Source of the DNA: Verrucomicrobium spinosum DSM 4136 = JCM 18804
GTDB lineage: Bacteria; Verrucomicrobiota; Verrucomicrobiia; Verrucomicrobiales; Verrucomicrobiaceae
Direction of reading: 5' to 3'
DNA length: 64,000 nucleotides
Assembly (NCBI RefSeq): GCF_000172155.1
Contig: NZ_ABIZ01000001.1
Coordinates: forward strand, 2,389,105 to 2,453,104
The notes beneath the pieces are model-generated. The model was not told the origin of the DNA. It searched no databases and saw nothing but the letters and a program-made list of their open reading frames with translations. The translations under genes and the position numbers were made by a program. Positions 43,625-52,631 of the stretch are shown in pieces. The first letter of the stretch is position 1. Each line of letters begins with the position of its first letter.

Positions 43625-44131
43625 GTGCGCGTGAGCGTGACTCAGGCCATGGGAACCGTGCCCGGCCCTCTCCTGATCCCGGTAGGCGCATTGACCAGTC
43701 CGGCCAAGTTGATCGCACTTGGCGACGATGCGGATGGTCTTGGATGCCGGTGTGAAACCGAGACGACGGGTGATGCAGTCTTCCATCACCGCGATGTGGT
43801 CATCCTCAAATTCAACGACCCTGTCACAGTCCACGCAGATAAGGTGATTGTGTTCCGGTTTGTCCAGGAAGTTGGGGTCGTAGTAGGTCTGATCGCGGCC
43901 CAGATCCACCTCGCGCAACAGGCCGCAATCCACCAGCAGGCTGAGCGTGCGGTAAACGGTGGCCCGTGAGATGGTGCGGTCAATGCGACGCGACATGGCG
44001 TGCAGATCTTCCGCGTTGAAGTGTTCCTGCGTGCCAAAGGCAGCCTCAATGATGACATCGCGTTGTTTCGTGCGGCGAAGTCCCTTGCTGGCAAGGAAGG
44101 ATTCCAGGGTCTGTCGGATGGCCTCGGTCAT
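43622..44131 (-). CDS. Fur-family metal- or peroxide-responsive transcription repressor
   Basis: 169 residues, with a winged-helix DNA-binding domain (about 1-85, T-K-Q-R-D-V-I-I-E-A-A and R-A-T-V-Y-R-T-L-S-L-L) and the metal-binding hinge H-N-H-L-I-C-V-D-C. The C-terminus has C-D-Q-L-G-R-T-G-Q-C and a histidine-rich end, H-G-S-H-G-L-S-H-A-H-A-H. Whether it senses iron, zinc or peroxide cannot be told; the His tail would favour extra metal binding. Divergent from the M23 peptidase gene with 88 bases between. Confidence 0.9.
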   Translation of the reverse strand: MTEAIRQTLESFLASKGLRRTKQRDVIIEAAFGTQEHFNAEDLHAMSRRIDRTISRATVYRTLSLLVDCGLLREVDLGRDQTYYDPNFLDKPEHNHLICVDCDRVVEFEDDHIAVMEDCITRRLGFTPASKTIRIVAKCDQLGRTGQCAYRDQERAGHGSHGLSHAHAH

Positions 44132-44219
44132 TTCTTATCCATTGTTCTCACGCGGAATGGAATCGTCAACCCTAGATGCATCCGGGTTTGACGGCGGTTT
44201 GCTCAAGATCGAGCGTTGA

Positions 44220-44927
44220 ATGATGTTGATACTGGATCTCTATAAGCCTGTTGCTCGAAAAGGCAAGCCACAGAGATGGCCCCGTTGGGGGGCATGGGTG
44301 GCGGTTGCCCTGGCTGTAACAGCCTGTCATCCGGAAAATACGGCACCTAACAAACCTTTGGACGCGGCATTTATCCGGTTGTCACCTGCGGAGGTGGCGG
44401 CGTTGCCGACGGCGGTTCGCTTTGATGCGCCGATGGGCACGGAAAGCGGTGCATTCACTTACAATGCCCAGCGGTTTCGCGTGAACCGGCATCTGGGGGA
44501 TGATCTCAATGGCATCGGTGGATGGAACTCGGATCTGGGAGATCCTGTCTATGCCAGTGGGGTGGGGAAGGTGATCTATGCGGGCTGGGTGGGGCCAGGA
44601 TGGGGGAATATGGTGATCCTTGCACATCAAGTGCCAGATGCCTCTGCGCCAATGGGTTATCGTGTGTGCCAAACCATCTATGCCCATCTGGATGAGGTCC
44701 TCACTCAGTGCGATGCGGTGCTAGCCCGGGGGGCACAACTTGGCACGGTGGGCACGGCCAACGGCCGGTATCTGGCTCATCTTCACTTCGAAGTGAGGGA
44801 GAGCCTCTCGGTGTATCCCGGCATCGGCTATGCGGATGCGCCTCTGGATCGTGTGCCGCCTGAGGAGTTTCTGAAGCGGTACCGTGGGAAGGGTGGGGAT
44901 TTGCTTTTGCCTGGGATGAGGGAATGA
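44220..44927 (+). CDS. Lipoprotein M23 (LytM) zinc metallopeptidase
   Basis: 235 residues. The N-terminal 36 residues form a signal with lipobox A-V-T-A-C. The M23 domain shows R-H-L-G-D-D (HxxxD, first zinc ligands), A-S-G-V-G-K-V-I-Y-A-G-W and the closing H-L-H-F-E-V-R, so all ligands are present and the enzyme should be active. It would cut peptide bridges of peptidoglycan from the membrane surface. The stop codon is followed at once by a GCATC-TGCCGGT-type repeat. Confidence 0.88.
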   Translation: MMLILDLYKPVARKGKPQRWPRWGAWVAVALAVTACHPENTAPNKPLDAAFIRLSPAEVAALPTAVRFDAPMGTESGAFTYNAQRFRVNRHLGDDLNGIGGWNSDLGDPVYASGVGKVIYAGWVGPGWGNMVILAHQVPDASAPMGYRVCQTIYAHLDEVLTQCDAVLARGAQLGTVGTANGRYLAHLHFEVRESLSVYPGIGYADAPLDRVPPEEFLKRYRGKGGDLLLPGMRE

Positions 44928-44975
44928 GGCCATCGGCAGAATGCTGGTCCCACGTCCAGTCGGGACGTCTGTGTC
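44928..44975 (-). repeat. GCATC-TGCCGGT repeat, copy 3 (reversed)
   Basis: Read on the minus strand it gives GACGTCCCGACTGGACGTGG then GACCAGCATTCTGCCGATGG, matching the copies at 3966 and 14437. It lies between the converging M23 and dinB genes. Confidence 0.7.
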
Positions 44976-44980
44976 ATGAA

Positions 44981-46066
44981 TCAAAGCGGCAGGCGCAGCT
45001 GGGTGCGAACGGGAGGGACGAGGGTGGAAACACCGATGCCGATGAGACGAAGGGGGGACTTGACCAGCTGATGGCGAGCGAGGAGGTGACAGGCGAGACG
45101 ATAGATCTCGTCGGTCTGCGTGAGCGGATCATCCACGCGAAGCTGGCGCGTCAGAGTGGTGAAATCACTGTAGCGGACTTTGACCTGGATGGTAAGGGCT
45201 CCGACGCCTTCCTTTCCCAACGTCTGGGCTACATCGAGCGCAAGCTCCTTGAGGGCAGCACGAAGCGTGGGACGGTCGTCCGTGTCATTGAGGAAGGTGT
45301 TCTCGGAACTGATGCTCTTGCGCTCGTCGGTGGGGTCAACCGGCCGCTCATCGGTGCCTAGGGCGCGCTGTTTCAAGGTGGCGGACCACGAGCCGAGGAT
45401 GTCAGTCAGTGGAATCGTCGTCTCCTGGAGGTCGCCCACCGTCATGAAGCCGCGCTCGTTCAACTCCTTGGCGGTGACGGGACCGACGCCATGAATGGCC
45501 CCGACTGGCAAGGGGCGGAGGAAGGCTATCTTGTCCCTTTCCCGGATGAGGGTGAGACCATCTGGCTTTTGAAAGCCGCTGCCCAGTTTGGCAAGGAACT
45601 TGTTGGACCCGAGTCCCACCGTGGCGGTGAGTTGCACCTCCTGTTTGATGCGGGCTTTGATCTCACGGGCCATGGTCTCCGCAGCCTCCAGAGCGGTGTC
45701 CTGATCGTCGTAGTTTTGATAGGAGGGGCTGACGTCAAGGTAGGCTTCGTCCACTGATACCTGCTCGATGCAAGCGCTGAAGTTCTGGAGAACCTGCATG
45801 ATCTTGGCCGACTCTGCGCGGTACACGCTCATTCGAGGGCGAACAAAGATGCCCTGGGGGCAGAGTTTTCCGGCGGTGCGGGAGGGCATGGCCGAGTGCA
45901 CCTTGAAGGCGCGGGCTTCATAGCTGGCCGCGCAGACCACCCCACGTTGATCGGGCGGGGAACCGACAATGACGGGCTTGCCCTGGAACTCTGGATGATC
46001 ACGCTGCTCGATGGACGCGAAGAACGCGTCCATATCCACGTGCATGACGATCCGGGGCTGAGGCAT
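44981..46066 (-). CDS. dinB: DNA polymerase IV (Y family)
   Basis: 361 residues from the ATG at 46066 (M-P-Q-P-R-I-V-M-H-V-D-M-D-A-F-F-A-S-I-E). Catalytic acids lie in D-M-D and in S-V-D-E-A-Y-L-D; the helix-hairpin-helix G-A-I-H-G-V-G-P-V-T-A-K-E-L and the little-finger domain (from about 240) follow. Translesion polymerase that copies past damaged bases with low fidelity. No SOS-box-like operator could be recognised upstream. It borders the prophage module. Confidence 0.95.
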   Translation of the reverse strand: MPQPRIVMHVDMDAFFASIEQRDHPEFQGKPVIVGSPPDQRGVVCAASYEARAFKVHSAMPSRTAGKLCPQGIFVRPRMSVYRAESAKIMQVLQNFSACIEQVSVDEAYLDVSPSYQNYDDQDTALEAAETMAREIKARIKQEVQLTATVGLGSNKFLAKLGSGFQKPDGLTLIRERDKIAFLRPLPVGAIHGVGPVTAKELNERGFMTVGDLQETTIPLTDILGSWSATLKQRALGTDERPVDPTDERKSISSENTFLNDTDDRPTLRAALKELALDVAQTLGKEGVGALTIQVKVRYSDFTTLTRQLRVDDPLTQTDEIYRLACHLLARHQLVKSPLRLIGIGVSTLVPPVRTQLRLPL

Positions 46067-46239
46067 GGATGAGAGAGTACGGCGGGCAACCGATCTTTGA
46101 CGGTGCCAAGTCGTCTCCCCTTTAGCCCATGGCACAAAGGTGAGCCAGTGCCGGGAGAGGATCTGACTTGGTGTCCCTGTGGAAATCCAAGGGAGCGGCA
46201 GAAGCTGGCGAACGTAGCAAGCGCCCGGTTTGAGATGGA

Positions 46240-46261
46240 TTTATCAAAGGTTTGATAAATG
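46240..46261. promoter_or_regulatory. Perfect palindrome at the host-prophage border
   Basis: ATTTATCAAA and TTTGATAAAT, 10-bp perfect arms with a 2-base centre. It lies between dinB and the last phage gene. It could be an operator, a transcription end or part of an attachment or end sequence; no T-run follows. Confidence 0.5.
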
Positions 46262-46292
46262 GCCTGCCTCCACGCCTCCCATTTTCAAGTCC

Positions 46293-46313
46293 CTTGAAAG
46301 CCCCTTTCAAGGC
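46293..46313 (-). terminator. Hairpin overlapping the last phage stop codon
   Basis: CCTTGAAA (46293-46300) pairs with TTTCAAGG (46306-46313). The TGA of the last phage gene lies in the stem. No clear T-run, so it may be a stability hairpin rather than a strict terminator. Confidence 0.45.
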
Positions 46314-47074
46314 AGGGGCATCGGTGGACGCCCGTAGAACACCCCATTGCTCTTGGGCCTCCCGTACTCATGCGCGGCCCCGTAGGCTCCCGGAATGAAG
46401 CCTGGGGCAAACTGCGACTCCACCCCATCAAAGGGATAGGCCGGATACAGCGCCAGCACGTCACGGTGGGGCCACAGCCAGTCTGTGAACGTCTGCCCCT
46501 CATGGGTATTGTTGATGCCCGCCGCTGGATCTGGGGGCTCTGGGACCGTAGGCAAAGGGGTCTCCACAATCTCCGTGCCCGGCCATGTGGTCCAGTCCCC
46601 CACATCGTACCCCTCAGGCTCCTCACCCTGCCACCAGTGCTCTTCGGGGTCGCCCCAGCTTATGCTGGGCGTCCCGTTGACCGTCAAACGCTCCTCCAGC
46701 CTCCAGCGGATGTGCACCATGCGCCATGCCATCGGGGAGGAGTCCACCTCCCAGATCCAGCGCCACCGCACCTGCTCCCTCCGGATCTCCGTCACAATCG
46801 AAGCCTCCTCCGTGCTCTTGGACTTCCGCCATAGCAACCTCGCCAGCCGGAAGGCGGTCAGTGGAAAGATGTCCGTCACGATCACATCCTCATCCTCCCA
46901 CGCCGGTGGCGTCTCATCATCGGACCACGAGCGCAGCTGGTAGGCAAACGTCATCCTCGTGTACCGGCCGCGCCACTCCTCAGTGGCCAGCGGCACGCAC
47001 AAGGGCGGCGGCGGGGCAAATGCCTGCATCAGCTGCACGCCCGTCATCTGCTCAATCTGCGGCTCCGGAAGCAT
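46307..47074 (-). CDS. Prophage tail/baseplate-region protein, unknown
   Basis: 255 residues, unusually rich in Trp (about 15) and Pro, with no signal peptide. The middle alternates W-R-W-I-W-E-V and similar beta-like strands, the C-terminus is low-complexity with P-E-P-P-D-P-A-A. It is the last gene of the structural run, one base from the stop of the hub protein upstream, so it is co-translated with it. By position it may be a tail-tip or receptor-contact protein. I do not recognise a family. Confidence 0.65.
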   Translation of the reverse strand: MLPEPQIEQMTGVQLMQAFAPPPPLCVPLATEEWRGRYTRMTFAYQLRSWSDDETPPAWEDEDVIVTDIFPLTAFRLARLLWRKSKSTEEASIVTEIRREQVRWRWIWEVDSSPMAWRMVHIRWRLEERLTVNGTPSISWGDPEEHWWQGEEPEGYDVGDWTTWPGTEIVETPLPTVPEPPDPAAGINNTHEGQTFTDWLWPHRDVLALYPAYPFDGVESQFAPGFIPGAYGAAHEYGRPKSNGVFYGRPPMPLP

Positions 47075-47075
47075 A

Positions 47076-48758
47076 TCACGCCATCACTTGGACGAACCCA
47101 CCGGGCGGGAAGAGCACCAGCACGATGTTGCTCGTGTTCTCCGGGCTCACAGTCGGGGCCTCAGCGCCCCCGGGCCAGTTGGCACTGCCGATCCTCAAGC
47201 CCAGCTTCATCGGCTCATTCACCTCTCCCGTCATAAAGTTGAGGTCCCACACCTGCCGTGTTGGCTCCACGGAGACAATCTCAGTTTGCGCCCCAAAGAT
47301 AAACGGCCCAGTAGGCCGCCATTCCACCACCTCCGTGCCCATGGCATCCGTGAAGGTGTGCTCAGTCATCGTAGGCGTCAGTTCCAGCTTCAACCACACA
47401 TCCACTGAGCCACCCACCCCCAGCGTGATGTAGGGCGCAGGCACCGCATCCAGCTCCGTGTCATCCAGGGTCGGCGGGATCTGGTCTTCCTCACCCCCAA
47501 ACAGAGACGTACTCACAAAACCAGGCGTCACCCGCAGTTTCGCCACTCCACCAGTCACCTCCGTCGCATACAGTGTGAGCGCCGTGGATGGCGCTTGGTC
47601 CACCGCAGCAGCCTCCAGCCGCTCCTCACCAGCAGCATCTGCATCCTTATCCTGGTCGTTATGGCGGCGGCGCGTGAGGTGAAACAAGCGAGGCCTGGCC
47701 CCGCAGAATTGTGGCAGGCCAAACTCCACCGTGGTCTGCCCAGACATCAGATCCTCAGACACACTCTGGATAAACGCCTGCATCGTCTCCCAGGCCACTT
47801 GTCCACCCGTCACATTCACACTCATGCCGGGGCGCAATCCCGTGTTGCAATCCTCCTGCACCAGCGCCATTCCCCCCTCCCAGATCAACCCGGAGTACGA
47901 TTCAAACAGGCGCTCCGCCAGCCCTGGCACCGCCACATCATTGCGCCCCACTGTGATGGTCTGCACAATGGCATCCATCGCCGTTGCGTCCGCCCCATCA
48001 GGATAGTCATCCACCAGTTGAGCCGGGCGCATGCCACCCGCGCTCACTTGCAGCCCTCCGCGTTCGTAGCGGATCACCACGCCAGAGGTCACCAGATCCG
48101 GGCGCGGCATGGGTGAGCACTGCTCGATATCCCCCCAAGTGAGGACTTGCACAGTCCCCGTATCACCCCGCTTGGTGAGGTGGAAGGTGGGAGGGTCCGT
48201 CTCATAGTCGAACCATGCAATCACATCAGGATGCCACTCCAGAGCAGAGGTCACCAGCTCATCACACCGGCGGTCCAGCTTCACCGCCTTTGGCGGCTTC
48301 GCATCATCCAGCACCAGCGTCCCCACCTGCATCACTGCTCCTTTGGCAATGGCGTAGTCCAGCACCTGGCTGATGATCTCCAGTGTGGTCTGCCGCTCTC
48401 CGCTTGTGGTCGCTCCGTAGGTGTATCGCGGGGTTGTTTCCCCCCCCACCGGCAGGGTGAGCTGGGTGTATGTGAGCCGCATGAGCTGCCACCACGGCCC
48501 GCCAATCTCAATGCTCATGCCCTCCATACCTGACTGGCCAGCCACGATGGGAGACATCACCCAGCCACGGAACCACGTCACCCCGTCCCGCGTGATCACC
48601 ACCTCATCATCATAGGCAAAGGGAAGCACCCCCGTGATGCCCTCCTCCGTCGTCACTTGCAGCGTCACCGTGTCAATCGCCTGATTGCGCCGCACACGTC
48701 TGCACAGCTCCACCCCCAGTGATGCCGGGCTCTGTCCGTTGATCAGATAGGTTGCCAT
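47076..48758 (-). CDS. Prophage tail hub / baseplate protein (gpP/gp27-like by position and fold pattern)
   Basis: 560 residues. The first 350 have the strand-rich layout of tail-hub proteins: I-N-G-Q-S-P-A-S-L-G-V-E-L, V-T-W-F-R-G-W-V, L-E-I-I-S-Q-V-L-D-Y-A-I and a later W-F-D-Y-E-T-D-P-P-T-F-H-L, where a ring of beta-barrels would cap the tail tube. The C-terminal 200 residues are another beta-rich domain. It lies just after the tape measure, the usual position. Family call is by order and pattern, not by a diagnostic motif. Confidence 0.65.
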   Translation of the reverse strand: MATYLINGQSPASLGVELCRRVRRNQAIDTVTLQVTTEEGITGVLPFAYDDEVVITRDGVTWFRGWVMSPIVAGQSGMEGMSIEIGGPWWQLMRLTYTQLTLPVGGETTPRYTYGATTSGERQTTLEIISQVLDYAIAKGAVMQVGTLVLDDAKPPKAVKLDRRCDELVTSALEWHPDVIAWFDYETDPPTFHLTKRGDTGTVQVLTWGDIEQCSPMPRPDLVTSGVVIRYERGGLQVSAGGMRPAQLVDDYPDGADATAMDAIVQTITVGRNDVAVPGLAERLFESYSGLIWEGGMALVQEDCNTGLRPGMSVNVTGGQVAWETMQAFIQSVSEDLMSGQTTVEFGLPQFCGARPRLFHLTRRRHNDQDKDADAAGEERLEAAAVDQAPSTALTLYATEVTGGVAKLRVTPGFVSTSLFGGEEDQIPPTLDDTELDAVPAPYITLGVGGSVDVWLKLELTPTMTEHTFTDAMGTEVVEWRPTGPFIFGAQTEIVSVEPTRQVWDLNFMTGEVNEPMKLGLRIGSANWPGGAEAPTVSPENTSNIVLVLFPPGGFVQVMA

Positions 48759-48764
48759 CGCGTG

Positions 48765-50507
48765 TTACTCCTGACTCGTCACCTTCGCCTCCAGTGCCTT
48801 GATCCGGGCCTCTGTTTGCTTCGCTCTGTCCAGTGCTGACTGTGCCACCTTGATCAGCCGCTGCGCATTCTGGTCCTGCGTCTGGCTCGCATCCGTGAGC
48901 AGCTTGCCCACAGCGTCCAGCTCCTTGCTGTCCGCTCCATCTCGCAGCGCTTTGGCCGCAGCTTCCAGCTGCTCCTTGGCCGCCTTGCCTGCCTCGGTAT
49001 TGTCATTCGCCGCCTTGGCCAGATCGCCCACCTTCTCCGTCAGATCCCGGTCTGCCGCCTTGTCCTGCCCTTGAGCTTCGCGCCGCGTCTTGTTGCGCTC
49101 CCGCTCCGCCACCGACTCCGCTTTCTGCTTCTCTTGATCCTGCTGCTGCTTGGCTCGCTCTTGCGCTTCGGTCACAGCCTTGCCGTCCCGGATGTCCTGG
49201 GTGCCCTCAGTGATGTCGAATTTCTTCTCGGCCGTCTCCCGGTCGCGCCGGATGGCGTCCACTTCATCGAGTTGTTTCTTAAACTCCTCTTCCAGCTGCT
49301 TGATGCGCGTGGTGGCGTCTTGAATCGCCTGCTGCCCCTTCGCCGCTTCCTCAGCCCACCCCTCCAGCTTTGGGTAAGCTTTGTCGAATTCATCCAGCCT
49401 CTGCTTTGCCTCGCGGAATTTCTCAGTGGCCGCATCCAGCGCGTCTAGCGCCTCTTGAGAGTTGGGATTGTCCCGATACGCCTCCGCCGCGGCGAGCCGC
49501 TCCCGCCCAGCTTCTCCCACCTCATTGGCCAGTGCCGGGCGCTGCCTCGCTGCCTCCTCACGGCGTTTGGCATTAGCGATCGTCTCCTCCTGCTCCCGGA
49601 TCTCCGCCTGGGTAGCACGCCCTTTGCGTATTTGCTCGCTCTCATCGCGGGCGTAGTTGTCCAGCGCCTCCTGTTGTTTCCTTGCCCGCTCTCGCTTCTC
49701 CAACTCCTGGGTCTTGCGGAGTTTCTCCTCTTCAGTCCCGCCACCCGCTTCGATCTCCGCTCGTTGCCGGTCCGCCGCAGCATCCGCCAGCTCATTACGC
49801 CTGGCTGCCTCCTGATCGCGTAGTTGACCGACTCGCTCCAGCTTCTTCGTGATGCGATCATACAGCGCATCCTGCTGCCGCAGAGCCTCATTGTGCTCCT
49901 CAGTCTGCTTGTGCAGTGCACTCACTGCATCACGCACTTTGGCAAACGACGCCGCCGCCGCGTCAGTGTCCTTCTGGAGCTGCTCCCAGTCCGGCGTGTT
50001 GAACAAGGTCTTCCCCAGCAGCGTGCCCACATCCCACGCCGCCTGGAAGACAGTGAGCAGATCCAGGTTCATGGTCCCCAGGATCTCATTGGCATCGGTG
50101 CCGCCTTTCGTGATGCCCTTCAGTGACTCCACCGCCTCACTGCCCCCATTCACGATTGAGCCCAGCGCACCGGCCATCGTGTCCCCCAGTCCGCCCGCAG
50201 CTTCTTCGACGGACTCTGTAGCCTCCGCCAGTGCGGGCATCTCACTGCTCAGGGGTCCCACGAACTCCGCCAGCGAGTCCCCCATGCTGGTCCCCACCGC
50301 CTCCACCGCGGTACTGACTTCTTTGGCGGCCTCTTCCGCCTCCTTCATTCGGGCCAGGAACTCCGGCCCGAAGAACTGCTTTTCCTCCTCGCTCAGCGCA
50401 TCGGCAGACGCTGCCACCTCCTCCACCGCCTTTGCCGCCTCCTGGATGGGGGCAGTGTCAGCGGTGGAGGTGATCCTGATGTTGATCTCTTTGTCAGCGT
50501 CTGCCAT
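48765..50507 (-). CDS. Prophage coiled-coil tape measure protein
   Basis: 580 residues, nearly all helical. Hydrophobic patches G-S-M-G... and the A-W-D-V-G-T-L-L-G region near 165-175 lie within otherwise charged heptad repeats (Glu, Lys, Arg, Gln, Ala), and much of 190-560 is a long coiled coil. Tape measures set tail length and help genome entry; with 580 residues the tail would be short. It lies between the fibre-like gene and the hub gene, as expected. An alternative is a structural scaffold, but position favours tape measure. Confidence 0.75.
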   Translation of the reverse strand: MADADKEINIRITSTADTAPIQEAAKAVEEVAASADALSEEEKQFFGPEFLARMKEAEEAAKEVSTAVEAVGTSMGDSLAEFVGPLSSEMPALAEATESVEEAAGGLGDTMAGALGSIVNGGSEAVESLKGITKGGTDANEILGTMNLDLLTVFQAAWDVGTLLGKTLFNTPDWEQLQKDTDAAAASFAKVRDAVSALHKQTEEHNEALRQQDALYDRITKKLERVGQLRDQEAARRNELADAAADRQRAEIEAGGGTEEEKLRKTQELEKRERARKQQEALDNYARDESEQIRKGRATQAEIREQEETIANAKRREEAARQRPALANEVGEAGRERLAAAEAYRDNPNSQEALDALDAATEKFREAKQRLDEFDKAYPKLEGWAEEAAKGQQAIQDATTRIKQLEEEFKKQLDEVDAIRRDRETAEKKFDITEGTQDIRDGKAVTEAQERAKQQQDQEKQKAESVAERERNKTRREAQGQDKAADRDLTEKVGDLAKAANDNTEAGKAAKEQLEAAAKALRDGADSKELDAVGKLLTDASQTQDQNAQRLIKVAQSALDRAKQTEARIKALEAKVTSQE

Positions 50508-50514
50508 GGCCGTA

Positions 50515-52122
50515 TTAAGAAGCCTTGAATGAAGTGATGCTCAGCCCCACCACATCGGCAGAGCCAGCACTGGGCACCACAGACACATCGCCAAAGATGG
50601 CGATGCGATCACCCGAGCGGGGCGTGACGTAGATGCCCAGCGGCATCATGCAGGAGCCGAGTGATCGGGTCTGCGAGCTCGTGATCTGTGTGGGCAGCGT
50701 CAGAGACGGGCCGCCCACATCTGCCGCCGTGTTGTTGATGCGGCGGAATCTGAACGTCATTGTCCGCGAGCTGGAGAATGTGGCAGCGGCGAACTGGAGA
50801 TTGACGTTTCCGAACAACAGATAGACGCCCGGCATCGGCAGCTCGACATAGCCACCGAGTTGGGTGGATGTGGCAGTGAGAGTGTCGGTACTGGTGCGGT
50901 TGTATTGCACGATGCCTGTCTTCGCGACTGTGTTCCAGTTGAGGTTGTTTACAGCGAATTGGCCATTCTGTGGCCCCACTTGGGCATTGCCACTGATGGT
51001 GAGATCACCAGCATTCCCAGCCCCCGCACCACCGTTCCCACCGCCAGCCAGGTTGATGTTGGAGCTACCGATGAACATGCTCCCATTGTTAAAGCTCACG
51101 GCCTTGCCATTGGTGCCAGCATTGGACATATCTCCAACTGCTCCCATGCCATTGATACCACTGTTAAAAGTTACTGGCCCTTCCACGCTTAGGCCTGCTC
51201 CAGGGTTGGATTCAGTCAAGCTGTTGTCTGACACATCCACCGCGCCCACAGTGGCCGCACCCACCCCCTTGAGGGACACATAATGTCCCTTGGCAATGAT
51301 GTCTCCCATCTCGCCTCGTACCGACAGTTGCAAGGTATGGAGTCCTACAGGGTCCCAGTTGACTGTGAGTGATGAGAAGGTGCCCATGTTGTTGTATCCG
51401 GGCAGCAAGTCGAAGAATAGATACCTGAAGTCTTCATCCATGGTCACCGCCTCTGATGCCGCCAGCGTACGCACACGGACGGTCCGCTGCTCATAGGTGG
51501 ACGGCGCTGCAAGCAGGTCATCCAGTGCCGCTTGGATTGTCAGGTACGGCTTGCTCGGGTCACCCACGGTCCCGGTGCTGTCGTTGCCACTGGCATCCAC
51601 GACGGCCGTCAGGCTCTCCTGGGGGCTGGTGATGCCCAGCGTGGCCCGGGCCGTGGCGGCATCAGCATCATCCATGAGGGTCCGCGCAAAGGCGCTGAAG
51701 TCGGTGACAGCAGCCGCATCGGAGCCCGTGAAGTAGGGCAGCTTGTCCGCCGCCGTCGTCAGCCCGGCCAGAGCCGCCAGCGTGTTGTCCGCCGCCTGTT
51801 TCCCCGCGAGGTCGCTCACCAGATTGGACACACCACTTTGCGGCACACCCGTGATGGTATTGCTGCTGCCGCTGATCGTCTTGTTGGTCAGCGTGAGCGT
51901 GGTGCTGCCCAGCAGATCAATGATCTTCTGCACCGTTGCAGATTTCGTCACCGGCGTACCGCTCGGGTCCGTCACCGTCAGCACCAGATCCGTGGCGCTC
52001 AGGCTGCTGGCCGCTGGCAGTTCCGTGATTTTCGCGGAGGTCTGGCCCATCAGGGGAGCCGCCGCCAGCAGCATCAGCGCTGCCGTTGCAAAGGGGTTGA
52101 AACGTCCTTTCATGGATATCAT
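50515..52122 (-). CDS. Prophage fibre-like protein carrying an N-terminal signal peptide
   Basis: 535 residues from the ATG at 52122 (a GTG 13 codons upstream and an ATG three codons downstream are also possible). Residues 1-28, M-I-S-M-K-G-R-F-N-P-F-A-T-A-A-L-M-L-L-A-A-A-P-L-M-G, read as a signal peptide. Then I-T-E-L-P-A-A-S-S-L-S-A-T-D-L-V-L-T-V, the start pattern of many tail-fibre proteins, T-L-T-N-K-T-I-S-G-S-S-N-T-I-T, and A-T-A-R-A-T-L-G-I. The remainder is Ser/Thr/Gly-rich beta-structure with a G-G-G-N-G-G-A-G-A-G-N-A-G stretch. An export signal on a virion protein is odd. Confidence 0.7.
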   Translation of the reverse strand: MISMKGRFNPFATAALMLLAAAPLMGQTSAKITELPAASSLSATDLVLTVTDPSGTPVTKSATVQKIIDLLGSTTLTLTNKTISGSSNTITGVPQSGVSNLVSDLAGKQAADNTLAALAGLTTAADKLPYFTGSDAAAVTDFSAFARTLMDDADAATARATLGITSPQESLTAVVDASGNDSTGTVGDPSKPYLTIQAALDDLLAAPSTYEQRTVRVRTLAASEAVTMDEDFRYLFFDLLPGYNNMGTFSSLTVNWDPVGLHTLQLSVRGEMGDIIAKGHYVSLKGVGAATVGAVDVSDNSLTESNPGAGLSVEGPVTFNSGINGMGAVGDMSNAGTNGKAVSFNNGSMFIGSSNINLAGGGNGGAGAGNAGDLTISGNAQVGPQNGQFAVNNLNWNTVAKTGIVQYNRTSTDTLTATSTQLGGYVELPMPGVYLLFGNVNLQFAAATFSSSRTMTFRFRRINNTAADVGGPSLTLPTQITSSQTRSLGSCMMPLGIYVTPRSGDRIAIFGDVSVVPSAGSADVVGLSITSFKAS

Positions 52123-52187
52123 TTTGTTGGGTTGGGTTTGCTCGTTGCTTGCCTGCGTCACTCCGCGTCCCCCCGACCAAATTGCTC

Positions 52188-52595
52188 CTACAGTTGCGGC
52201 TCCTGCCTCACCACGCTGCCGCCCTCCGTGCTCAGCGGCACGCCGCCCTCCGTCGTCACCGCATGGATGTTGCCCACCCGTGTGCCCGTCAGCAGCCCGC
52301 GGATCTCATAAGTCAGATGCAGCGCCAGGCCATCCAGCTCTCCCGTGGTCAGGGTACTGATGGCGTGCAGCTCCAGTTCATCGTAGTCACCGTTGGGAGC
52401 CTCCCTCCGGAGCGTCACCATATCGGTGGACGGATACAGCTCCCGCGCCTCCTCCAGCCATGCCGCCAGCCCTTGGAAGGTGGTGAATGCTTTCACCGCT
52501 GGCACGATCAGGTGCCACGGTTGCCCAGAGGCTGGCAGGGCCAGCGCCTGACTCCAGTCATCATGGATGATTGTTCCGCCTATTGAGATGATCAT
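52188..52595 (-). CDS. Small prophage tail-region protein with TEGG tail
   Basis: 135 residues. N-terminal M-I-I-S-I-G-G-T-I-I-H-D-D-W and a strand-rich body with E-L-E-L-H-A-I-S-T-L-T. The C-terminus V-T-T-E-G-G-V-P-L-S-T-E-G-G-S-V-V repeats a T-E-G-G unit, much like the E-E-G-D-G-L-L-T-E-D-G-S of the next gene. The two probably share a domain and a virion role. No known family recognised. Confidence 0.65.
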   Translation of the reverse strand: MIISIGGTIIHDDWSQALALPASGQPWHLIVPAVKAFTTFQGLAAWLEEARELYPSTDMVTLRREAPNGDYDELELHAISTLTTGELDGLALHLTYEIRGLLTGTRVGNIHAVTTEGGVPLSTEGGSVVRQEPQL

Positions 52596-52631
52596 GTTTC
52601 GATCTGGGTTGTGTGTTGTTGTTTCCTTGCC

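Noticed and set aside
46136-46239. tRNA gene as phage attachment site next to dinB
   Set aside because: No cloverleaf with T-loop GTTC and acceptor stem could be built from this stretch.
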